From positions 1-7,220 of the forward strand of contig JAGNMT010000182.1 of NCBI GenBank assembly GCA_017991025.1: 7,220 nt of DNA, written 5' to 3'. The position numbers and the translations under genes are program-made. Of this stretch, positions 1 to 5,408 are shown in pieces. Each line of letters starts with the position of its first letter. Within the stretch, counting starts at the first letter, position 1. The stretch comes from Verrucomicrobiales bacterium (GTDB lineage Bacteria; Verrucomicrobiota; Verrucomicrobiia; Verrucomicrobiales; DEV007). Under the pieces are notes generated by a model. It searched no databases, had not been told where the DNA came from, and saw nothing but the letters and a program-made list of their open reading frames with translations.

Positions 1-328
1 ACACTATGTGGTGAACTATTGTCCCCTCGTCTGGATGGAGGAAAGCGGTCGTAATCGCACACCCGACAAGTTGCCTGCCGCTGAAATGGCCCCCGTTTAT
101 GCCGCTTGCGATGCCTATGTGGGTGAGCACCTGCGTCTCCTTGAGCCTGAGTACCTAATCGGCGTGGGCGCTTTTGCGGAAGGCTGTCTCGCCCGCATTG
201 CGGGAGCGATGGGGACACATCCGGTCATCGGAAAAATTCTCCATCCCAGCCCGGCGAGCCCGGCAGCCAACCGGGATTGGGCGGGGACGGCGGCGAAGCA
301 GCTGCGGGAAATTGGCGTTTGGAAGTAA
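1..328 (+). CDS. SMUG1-type uracil-DNA glycosylase, C-terminal part (5' end outside window)
   Basis: The reading frame is open from base 2 and stops with TAA at 326-328. The visible 108 residues contain the SMUG1 signatures HYVVNYCPL near the start, SGRNRTPDKLP soon after, a GVGAFAE strand, and the catalytic-loop motif HPSPASPAANRDW near the C-terminus. These match vertebrate and bacterial SMUG1 (NYCPL, HPSPRNPQAN). The family removes uracil and oxidised pyrimidines such as 5-hydroxymethyluracil from DNA to start base excision repair; the loop His contacts the uracil. The N-terminal GMNPGP-type catalytic motif must lie upstream of the window, so activity cannot be judged. The GTG at base 8 falls inside the conserved core and is not a start. 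The CDF gene begins 18 bp downstream on the same strand, so co-transcription is possible, though no functional link is obvious. Confidence 0.88.
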   Translation, partial: HYVVNYCPLVWMEESGRNRTPDKLPAAEMAPVYAACDAYVGEHLRLLEPEYLIGVGAFAEGCLARIAGAMGTHPVIGKILHPSPASPAANRDWAGTAAKQLREIGVWK

Positions 329-346
329 TTCTGTCAGGCTGAAACC

Positions 347-1303
347 ATGTACGATTCCCTAAGCAGCCAACGACTCCTCCGCCGGGCAAGCTGGTTATCC
401 TTCTGGATCGGGGTGGTGATGCTTGCGATCAAAACGGCGGCCTGGTATCTGACGCAGTCGTCGGCGATTCTCAGTGATGCGGCTGAGTCGGTCGTGCATG
501 TCGCGGCGGTTGCGTTTGTCGTTTACAGCCTGCGCCTTTCTCAGAAACCGCCGGATGAGGATCATCCCTACGGTCACGCGAAGATCTCCTTTTTCTCGGC
601 GGGGTTTGAAGGAGGGCTCATCTCGATTGCAGGGGTGTTTATTTTCTATCAGGCTGTTCACCAGTGGACGGGCGGCCTGGAACCTCAGCGGCTCGGGATG
701 GGTAGTGCCCTCACCGCGCTGGCGATGCTGATCAATGGCTGGTTGGGCTGGCACTTGCTCAGGCTCGGGAAACGGGGAGGCTCGTTGATTCTCGAAGCGA
801 ATGGCAATCACGTTCTCACTGATGCGTGGACAAGCATCGGGGTGCTCGCAGGGCTCGGTCTGACCTGGGCGACCGGATGGATGGGATTTGATCCCATCTG
901 CGCGATGCTCGTTGCTCTGAACATTCTCTGGTCGGGAGTGCGCCTGATGTGGCAGAGTGCGAGCGGGCTGATGGACCGGGCCGATCCGGCGGTGCAGGTG
1001 GCCATTGTCGCACGGCTCGATGCGGCGACGGAAAAGCATGGGGTGACCTGGCATCAGATGCGACACCGCCATCTCGGAGACGGGCACTGGGTCGATTTTC
1101 ATCTCGTTTTTGACGATGACACGACGGTGCGTGACGCCCATGAAATCGCGACAGACTTCGAGCGGGAGGTTCGCGACGAAATGGGGCCGTCAACGATCGT
1201 GACGACCCATCTGGAGCCGATGAAGGACCACGCGCGGATTCACGGGCATCCGCCGGGGGAAATGCCTAGACTGGACCAGGGGGAGGGGCATCATCCGGAT
1301 TGA
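347..1303 (+). CDS. Cation diffusion facilitator (CDF) family metal transporter
   Basis: A 318-residue inner-membrane protein of usual CDF length. Members export divalent metals (Zn, Fe, Mn, Co, Cd) in exchange for protons, working as dimers. Hydrophobic segments lie at roughly 13-33, 38-62, 85-104, 117-137, 160-178 and 182-202, giving the expected six. The motif HPYGHAK (73-79) follows TM2. TM5 has the metal-site pair H155-x3-D159 in NHVLTDAWTS. The matching TM2 pair is E47-x3-H51 in SDAAESVVH, unlike the common HxxxD or DxxxD. The cytoplasmic domain (about 210-292) has the typical ferredoxin-like region with VDFHLVF. The tail is His-rich (HARIHGH, GHHPD), a likely metal-binding extension. 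The ATG at 347 has only a weak AGG 8 bases upstream. The substrate cannot be assigned from sequence. Its 3' end faces ispA with 14 bp between stop codons. Confidence 0.93.
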   Translation: MYDSLSSQRLLRRASWLSFWIGVVMLAIKTAAWYLTQSSAILSDAAESVVHVAAVAFVVYSLRLSQKPPDEDHPYGHAKISFFSAGFEGGLISIAGVFIFYQAVHQWTGGLEPQRLGMGSALTALAMLINGWLGWHLLRLGKRGGSLILEANGNHVLTDAWTSIGVLAGLGLTWATGWMGFDPICAMLVALNILWSGVRLMWQSASGLMDRADPAVQVAIVARLDAATEKHGVTWHQMRHRHLGDGHWVDFHLVFDDDTTVRDAHEIATDFEREVRDEMGPSTIVTTHLEPMKDHARIHGHPPGEMPRLDQGEGHHPD

Positions 1304-1317
1304 GGAAAAGGCTCCGC

Positions 1318-2199
1318 TCAATACTCCCGATCCAGCAGATAGCGGGCAAGTTCGCTCAGCCTTGCGCCCTTTCTGCCAAATGGCTTCAGTGCTTCGTGGG
1401 CTTTTTTCGTCAACCGAGCCGCTTCTTTGCGGCTCTTTTCAAGTCCGAAAAGGGCAGGGTAGGTGGACTTGGCCTTGGCTTCGTCTTTGCCCGCGCTCTT
1501 TCCGAGCTTTTCGCTGGTCTGTGTCACGTCGAGAATGTCGTCGATGACTTGAAAGGCGAGGCCGAGAGATTGTCCATAGGTGGTGAGAGCCTGCAATTGC
1601 GCCGGCGTTGCGTTCGCGGTCATTCCTCCGAGACGGATCGAGGCAGTGAGAAGGGCGGCCGTTTTGCTCTCGTGGATGTACTTCAGTTGCGCCGCATTCA
1701 GCTTCACCTCGCTTCCTTCGCCCTGGAGATCGAGGACCTGGCCACCGATGAGATGACGGCTTCCGGATGAAACGGCCAGTTCGCTGACGAAGGAACCGAT
1801 ATCATAACGGGGCGTAGCCTTGACTTTGGCAAGAATCTCGAATGCAATGGTCAGCAGCGCGTCACCGGCAAGGACGGCGATGCCTTCTCCGTATTTGACA
1901 TGACTCGTCGGCATGCCGCGACGGAGATCATCGTCATCCATGCAGGGAAGGTCGTCATGGATGAGGGAATAGGTATGGATGCATTCTACCGCAGCGGCCG
2001 GCGCGAGAGCCGCCTCGTAACCGCCGCCGCAGGCTTCCGCGCTGGCGAGGCAGAGGATAGGCCGGAGCCGTTTTCCTCCGGCAAAAAGGCTGTAGCGCAT
2101 CGCCTCGTGAAGCGTCGCCGGGCGAGTCTTGGCAGTGGGGAGAAACCGGCTAAGAGTCTTGTCGACGAGACGGCAGCGCTGTTCAAGGTAGGTGTTCAT
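1318..2199 (-). CDS. ispA: Polyprenyl diphosphate synthase, probably farnesyl (or geranylgeranyl) diphosphate synthase
   Basis: A 293-residue cytosolic all-helical prenyltransferase of usual IspA length. It condenses isopentenyl diphosphate with allylic diphosphates to make the C15 (or C20) precursor of quinone tails, undecaprenyl phosphate and other isoprenoids. In order: GGKRLRP (41-47, diphosphate binding); the first Asp-rich motif DDLPCMDDDD (82-91, DDxxxxD type with the two-residue insertion of bacterial FPP synthases) followed by RRG; GQVLDLQGE (153-161); KT (179-180); the second Asp-rich motif DDILD (220-224); and GKDEAKAKSTYP (237-248). The residues before the first Asp motif, YSLIH, match E. 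coli-type IspA, but product length cannot be read with certainty, so a GGPP synthase remains possible. It lies 91 bp downstream of asd on the same strand. The start ATG (2199-2197) has no Shine-Dalgarno and abuts the hexamer array. Confidence 0.93.
   Translation of the reverse strand: MNTYLEQRCRLVDKTLSRFLPTAKTRPATLHEAMRYSLFAGGKRLRPILCLASAEACGGGYEAALAPAAAVECIHTYSLIHDDLPCMDDDDLRRGMPTSHVKYGEGIAVLAGDALLTIAFEILAKVKATPRYDIGSFVSELAVSSGSRHLIGGQVLDLQGEGSEVKLNAAQLKYIHESKTAALLTASIRLGGMTANATPAQLQALTTYGQSLGLAFQVIDDILDVTQTSEKLGKSAGKDEAKAKSTYPALFGLEKSRKEAARLTKKAHEALKPFGRKGARLSELARYLLDREY
1416..1439 (+). terminator. Candidate intrinsic terminator for the CDF transcript, inside ispA (antisense)
   Basis: GAGCCGC (1416-1422) and GCGGCTC (1429-1435) form a perfect 7-bp stem with a 6-base loop, followed at once by TTTT (1436-1439). 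It lies 112 bp past the CDF stop, where the converging ispA gene leaves only 14 bp of non-coding DNA. The orientation suits rightward transcription only; leftward, the stem is preceded rather than followed by the tract. The U run is short and the bases also encode ispA residues, so chance is possible. Confidence 0.4.
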
Positions 2200-2295
2200 G
2201 GAGCTATTTAGCTGTTAGCGGTTTGGCTTTTTAGCTTTCGGAGAAATTTGGATAAATCGCTAAATGGCTAAAGTGCTAACCGCTAAACTGCTAGA
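2199..2295. repeat. Symmetric array of 8-bp-phased TTTAGC / GCTAAA hexamers (inverted repeat) between asd and ispA
   Basis: Left arm on the + strand: TTTAGC at 2207, GTTAGC at 2214, TTTGGC at 2222, TTTAGC at 2230. Right arm: GCTAAA at 2259, GCTAAA at 2267, GCTAAC at 2275, GCTAAA at 2282. The steps (7, 8, 8 and 8, 8, 7) are mirror images, so 2207-2235 and 2259-2287 form a 29-nt inverted repeat with 23 of 29 matches and a 23-nt loop. Weaker outer units are TGGAGC at 2199 and GCTAGA at 2290. Five of the six mismatches are in the spacers. The array overlaps the ispA start codon and contains the asd stop codon. An RNA hairpin, a protein-binding array or a mobile repeat are all possible; none is established. 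Confidence 0.75.
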
Positions 2296-3304
2296 GAAGC
2301 TCGGCAATCTGAACGGCATTGAGGGCGGCCCCCTTTCTTACCTGGTCGCCGACGACCCAGAAAGTGAGCGCGTTGTCGAGGACGAGGTCTTCGCGGATAC
2401 GGCCGACGAGGCAATCGTCGCCGTCGGTGGAATCGAGCGGGGTCGGAAATTGCGGGATATCCGCAAAGGGGTTGTCGATCACGTGGACTCCGGGGGCAGC
2501 GGTGATCGCGGCGCGGGCGGCTTCCACCGATGGTTTGTTATTAAAGACGGCCGTGACGGAGACGGCATGAGAGCGGTAGACCGGGACCCGCACGCAAGTG
2601 ACGGAAGCCTTCAGGTCCGGGGCATGGAGGATTTTCCGTCCTTCGAAATGCATTTTCAGCTCCTCCTTGGTGTAGCCGTTCTCGGTAAAAGAATCGACCT
2701 GGGGAATGACGTTGAAAGCAATTTGTCTCGAGTAAACATTCCTTTCGGGGAGTGTCTCGCCTCTGGCAATTGCGGTGACCTGAGCTTCAAGTTCCATGAT
2801 TCCCTGGGCACCACTCCCTGAAACGGCCTGATAACTGGAAGCGATGATACTTTTTACCCCGCCGAAGGCCAGATGCATCGGATTCAGAGCCATGAGGGTG
2901 ATGATGGTGGTGCAGTTCGGATTGGCGATGATCCCCGAGTGTTTTCGGGCATCTTCCGGATTGATTTCAGGCACGACGAGCGGCACACCTTCGTCCATGC
3001 GGAATGCCGAGGAGTTGTCGACGACGACCGCTCCGGCAGCGACCGCGTGCGGGGCGAATTCCCGGGAAATACCGCCTCCGGCGCTGAAAAGTGCGATATC
3101 GACTCCGGTAAAGGAATCGGGTGTCAGCTCTTTCACTGCGATCGCCTGATCACGAAACATGATTGTTTTTCCTGCCGACCGAGCGGAAGCGAGAAGGGTC
3201 AGTTCACTCACGGGAAAGTCGCGTTGCTCGAGGCACTTGAGGATTTCGATCCCCACGGCTCCGGTTGCGCCCGCGATCGCGAGATGTTTCGGCTGTCGGT
3301 TCAT
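2291..3304 (-). CDS. asd: Aspartate-semialdehyde dehydrogenase
   Basis: A 337-residue cytosolic enzyme of usual length. It reduces aspartyl-4-phosphate to aspartate 4-semialdehyde with NADPH, at the entry to lysine, diaminopimelate, threonine and methionine synthesis. The N-terminal NADP-binding loop is GATGAVG (12-18). VDNSSAFRMD (95-104) is the family's cofactor and phosphate-binding region. The catalytic cysteine is C131 in ANPNCTT (127-133). Q159 in SSYQAVSGSG follows. R239 in CVRVPV and H246 in RSHAVSV are the substrate-binding Arg and the general-base His. No key residue is missing. The start ATG (3304-3302) directly precedes the Rossmann strand and has no Shine-Dalgarno. The stop codon TAG (2293-2291) belongs to the hexamer array, and ispA follows 91 bp later on the same strand, so the two genes may share a transcript. 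Confidence 0.96.
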   Translation of the reverse strand: MNRQPKHLAIAGATGAVGIEILKCLEQRDFPVSELTLLASARSAGKTIMFRDQAIAVKELTPDSFTGVDIALFSAGGGISREFAPHAVAAGAVVVDNSSAFRMDEGVPLVVPEINPEDARKHSGIIANPNCTTIITLMALNPMHLAFGGVKSIIASSYQAVSGSGAQGIMELEAQVTAIARGETLPERNVYSRQIAFNVIPQVDSFTENGYTKEELKMHFEGRKILHAPDLKASVTCVRVPVYRSHAVSVTAVFNNKPSVEAARAAITAAPGVHVIDNPFADIPQFPTPLDSTDGDDCLVGRIREDLVLDNALTFWVVGDQVRKGAALNAVQIAELL

Positions 3305-3347
3305 AGGTTGATTTTTGTAAGAAAGTCGGCGAGTTTACGTATTCCTC

Positions 3348-3412
3348 GGCTGAATGCAACCAAATGGCGCTATCCATCCCTGGATGAGGGTGCCGCTTGG
3401 CTTTGTTCAGCC
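3348..3412. other. Long imperfect hairpin upstream of asd and of the small lipoprotein gene
   Basis: GGCTGAA (3348-3354) and TTCAGCC (3406-3412) are a perfect 7-bp inverted repeat. Inside them CCAA (3360-3363) faces TTGG (3397-3400), short G/C pairs follow, and the tip is CATCC-CT-GGATG (3375-3386). The element sits 43 bp upstream of the asd start on one strand and 29 bp upstream of the lipoprotein start on the other, in the 137 bp separating these divergent genes. It could be a transcribed leader structure or an operator region. I recognise no known riboswitch in it, including the much longer lysine riboswitch that sometimes controls asd. Confidence 0.4.
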
Positions 3413-3441
3413 TAATTCAAATACCAGAATACTACCACACA

Positions 3442-3561
3442 ATGAAAAACATCATCCTGCTCACCATCGTTGCCATCGGCGCTCTCTCCATGACCGCCTG
3501 CAAAACAAAAGAGTGCTGTGCCAAGCCATGCGATAGCGCTGCATACAGCTGCTCCAAGTAA
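3442..3561 (+). CDS. Cys-rich micro-lipoprotein (39 residues)
   Basis: The ATG at 3442 opens a 39-codon frame ending in TAA (3559-3561). Residues 1-19 are a textbook lipoprotein signal peptide: MKN, a hydrophobic stretch ILLTIVAIGAL, then the lipobox MTA before C20. The mature part would be only 20 residues and contains five cysteines: the lipidated C20, then C25, C26, C30 and C37, with several lysines. No larger domain is present. Such peptides resemble tiny membrane-anchored lipoproteins of the entericidin kind in size, but I see no sequence relation. The cysteines could bind metal or form disulfides in the periplasm; this is inference. No Shine-Dalgarno precedes the ATG. A strong terminator lies 63 bp downstream, which supports a short single-gene transcript between asd and psd. 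Confidence 0.72.
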   Translation: MKNIILLTIVAIGALSMTACKTKECCAKPCDSAAYSCSK

Positions 3562-3578
3562 TTGAGCTGGCGGGTGTT

Positions 3579-3598
3579 TTCCGGAGTTTGTTCCGGAA
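3579..3598. repeat. Short perfect inverted repeat downstream of the lipoprotein gene
   Basis: TTCCGGA (3579-3585) and TCCGGAA (3592-3598) are perfectly complementary with a 6-base loop. It lies between the lipoprotein stop and the terminator. No T run follows on either strand, so it is not an intrinsic terminator itself. It may protect the 3' end of the short transcript, or be a protein site. Confidence 0.4.
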
Positions 3599-3623
3599 GA
3601 CCGTGCCGTTGAATTCTGAAAGG

Positions 3624-3653
3624 CGGCTGCCCTTCCGGGGCAGCCGTTTTTTT
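3624..3653 (+). terminator. Intrinsic terminator of the lipoprotein transcript
   Basis: CGGCTGCCC (3624-3632) and GGGCAGCCG (3638-3646) form a perfect 9-bp GC-rich stem with a TTCCG loop, followed by seven Ts (3647-3653). This is a canonical rho-independent terminator for rightward transcription. It ends 7 bp before the last base of psd, which converges from the right. In the leftward direction only three Ts follow the stem, so it would terminate psd poorly. Confidence 0.92.
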
Positions 3654-3660
3654 GTGCCTA

Positions 3661-4566
3661 TTAAACCCGGAGCGAACCCATCCGGTCGCCGAAGCGTGCG
3701 TAGAGCTCAACTCCATTTGAAGATTGCTCGGCAAGATCGGGGGCAGGGTCAAGGGTCCCCGGAGGGAAAAGGGTGATGATCATGGAGCCACCGAAACGGA
3801 AATACCCTTTCTCAGCGCCTTTTGCGACCGACTCCCCCCCCTTGCAGGTGTCGACAATGCTGCCGACATTGGTCGCTCCGATCTCGAGAAAGAGATATTC
3901 GCCCAGCGCGGCGTGTTTGACGACCGTGATTCGTCGCTTGTTCTCGATGATGTATCCGAGTTGGCGTGAGAGCGCGATAGGGTTGACCGAATAAAGTGAT
4001 CCGTTAATGAGTTTGGGATCCCCGCACGTTCCGCCAATCGGGAAATGAAAGCGGTGATAGTCGGTCGGGCACAGCCTTGAAAGGATGGCGCTGCCCTGTG
4101 CGAAACGCTCTGCCAGGGTCGCATCCCCGAGCAGACCGGTGAGGTCGAAGCGCTGACCCTTGGCGTAGAGAGTGGATTCACGGGAAAGGTCCGGGATAAA
4201 AAAATGTCGCCCGTCGGCAGGGAAAATGACCGTCTTTTCCCCCGCCGCAACGGGGCGGGCTTCGGGTTTGAGGCGACGATAGAAGAACTCGTTAAAAGTC
4301 CGGAATGACTCGGGCGAATTAAGGAATTCCGTGGAGTCGACCCCGAAGCGGCGGAGAAAGGGCGCGATTTCTTTTCTGGAGATAGTGCTGTCCGCCCAGC
4401 GTCCATAGAGCCGCGAGAACCAGCGCTTTTTGATGATTGCCTCGAGGCAGATTCGGCCAATCATCGTCTCGTAGGCCCATCGGAGCGGTTTTTCCCCATA
4501 AATCCCCTCGGATTTGAGACGACCATCGTAACGATCAAAGTAAAGGAGCGCTTGCGTTGAATTCAC
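3661..4566 (-). CDS. psd: Phosphatidylserine decarboxylase proenzyme, chlamydial-type
   Basis: Converts phosphatidylserine to phosphatidylethanolamine at the inner membrane using a pyruvoyl group made by self-cleavage. From a GTG start at 4566 the protein has 301 residues, near the length of chlamydial Psd. In order: FSRLYGRW (50-57), FRTFNEFFYRRLKPEARP (88-105), PADGR with catalytic D118 (116-120), DYHRFHFP (169-176, catalytic His H171/H174), INGSLYSVNP (187-196), ENKRRI (208-213), and KGAEKGYFRFGGS (249-261). Cleavage is expected between G260 and S261, where S261 becomes the pyruvoyl group; the family often has GST here. The start is uncertain. An in-frame ATG at 4629-4627 would add 21 residues unlike the family and overlap the surE start. 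The frame stays open to 4782, but that extension lies in surE. No candidate start has a Shine-Dalgarno. Confidence 0.93.
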   Translation of the reverse strand: MNSTQALLYFDRYDGRLKSEGIYGEKPLRWAYETMIGRICLEAIIKKRWFSRLYGRWADSTISRKEIAPFLRRFGVDSTEFLNSPESFRTFNEFFYRRLKPEARPVAAGEKTVIFPADGRHFFIPDLSRESTLYAKGQRFDLTGLLGDATLAERFAQGSAILSRLCPTDYHRFHFPIGGTCGDPKLINGSLYSVNPIALSRQLGYIIENKRRITVVKHAALGEYLFLEIGATNVGSIVDTCKGGESVAKGAEKGYFRFGGSMIITLFPPGTLDPAPDLAEQSSNGVELYARFGDRMGSLRV

Positions 4567-4627
4567 GATGGAGAGATAGACCGTGTCAGCAAAGGAGCAA
4601 AACGCTTTTCCCTCTTTCCCCCGAATC

Positions 4628-5323
4628 ATGATTGCGCTACTGACAAACGATGATGGCATAGACGCTGATGGCCTCTCCGCTCTGCGGAGGGTCGCTTTGT
4701 CAATTTTTGACGAAGTCTGGGTCGTCGCCCCGATCTCGCAAATGTCGCAGATCGGGCATCGTGTCACGACCGATACCCCCATAGGCTTTGAGCCACGGGG
4801 TGAAAGGCGCTATGCGGTGAGTGGAACTCCTGCTGACTGTACCCGGATAGCCCTGGCCCATCTCATGCCGACTCGTCCTGACTGGGTCCTGTCGGGGATC
4901 AACCATGGAGGCAATCTCGGGCGTCACGATTTTGCCATTTCGGGAACGGTTGCAGCGGTTCGCGAGGCGGCTTTTGCCGGGATTCGAGGTGTCGCCGTCT
5001 CCCATTTCATCAGGAGGGGGCTGACTCTTGATTGGGAAAGGGCGTCGGGATACGCCGGGGCTGTCTTGCAGGGCCTCCTCGATGAATCACTCGACGAGGG
5101 CCATTTTTGGAATGTGAATTTGCCCCATCTTGCGGCCGGTGAACGTGAGCCGCTGATCGTTCATTGCGGACAGGAGCGCCATTCGCTGCATGTCAATTAC
5201 GAGGAAAGAGAGCCGGGCAGATTGTTCTATTCGGGCGACTATCACGATAGGCCCCGGGTTTCCGGAAGTGATGTTGATGTCTGCTTTGGTGGTGATATCG
5301 CCGTGACTGTGGCGTCAATTTGA
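4628..5323 (+). CDS. surE: 5'/3'-nucleotidase SurE
   Basis: A metal-dependent cytosolic phosphatase acting on nucleoside 5'- and 3'-monophosphates; 231 residues, slightly short of the usual 250. The N-terminus is the family signature MIALLTNDDGIDADG, with metal ligands D8 and D9. S40, in the PISQMSQIGHRVT loop, is the expected third ligand. SGTPADC (65-71) and SGINHGGNLG (89-98, with N92 as the last ligand) follow, then the ISGTVAAVREA helix. All catalytic residues seem present. The ATG at 4628 is chosen because the family starts directly with this beta-strand; an in-frame GTG at 4583 would add 15 unrelated residues. There is no Shine-Dalgarno. The gene is divergent from psd, with 61 bp between starts if psd begins at 4566. 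In many bacteria surE lies beside pcm or stress genes, but not here. Confidence 0.94.
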   Translation: MIALLTNDDGIDADGLSALRRVALSIFDEVWVVAPISQMSQIGHRVTTDTPIGFEPRGERRYAVSGTPADCTRIALAHLMPTRPDWVLSGINHGGNLGRHDFAISGTVAAVREAAFAGIRGVAVSHFIRRGLTLDWERASGYAGAVLQGLLDESLDEGHFWNVNLPHLAAGEREPLIVHCGQERHSLHVNYEEREPGRLFYSGDYHDRPRVSGSDVDVCFGGDIAVTVASI

Positions 5324-5344
5324 GCCGATTCAGCGGGCAAACCG

Positions 5345-5385
5345 GTATCATGCCTGATTGATACTCACGGAATTTCTGCGATAGT
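5345..5385 (+). promoter_or_regulatory. Candidate promoter with overlapping inverted repeat, upstream of the 5409 gene
   Basis: TTGATA (5358-5363) resembles the -35 consensus at five of six bases. After a 16-bp spacer comes GATAGT (5380-5385), four of six to the -10 box, preceded by the extended -10 dinucleotide TG (5377-5378). Transcription would begin near 5392, giving a short leader before the ATG at 5409. The -35 box is overlapped by the perfect inverted repeat GTATCA (5345-5350) / TGATAC (5359-5364), which could be an operator. The consensus used is sigma-70 of E. coli, so fit in this phylum is uncertain. Confidence 0.4.
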
Positions 5386-5408
5386 TTGCCATCCTCGTAA
5401 TATTTGAA

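Noticed and set aside
395..1141. Long minus-strand open frame opposite the CDF gene
   Set aside because: Its translation is low-complexity, Pro/Arg/His-rich and without family features; the sense strand encodes a clear CDF protein.
1300..2211. Open frames on the + strand opposite ispA
   Set aside because: Antisense shadows of a gene with complete catalytic motifs; no recognisable domain and no start signal.
3348..3412. Integron attC site
   Set aside because: Size and imperfect hairpin fit, but the ends lack the GTTRRRY/RYYYAAC core sites and no gene cassette or integrase is present.
2264..3415. Two long + strand open frames opposite asd
   Set aside because: They mirror a complete aspartate-semialdehyde dehydrogenase; their Gly/Asp/Arg-rich translations fit antisense codon bias.
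3305..3441. Lysine riboswitch controlling asd
   Set aside because: The region is too short for this multi-helix aptamer and lacks its conserved core segments.
3780..4460. 226-codon minus-strand frame overlapping psd in another phase
   Set aside because: Ser/Arg/Pro-rich out-of-phase translation of the psd coding sequence.
4583..4627. GTG at 4583 as the surE start
   Set aside because: SurE proteins begin directly at the strand leading to TNDDG; the extra 15 residues are unrelated and overlap the psd side.
4567..4782. Upstream extension of psd to a start at 4782
   Set aside because: This part is antisense to the conserved surE N-terminus and does not resemble any Psd N-terminus.
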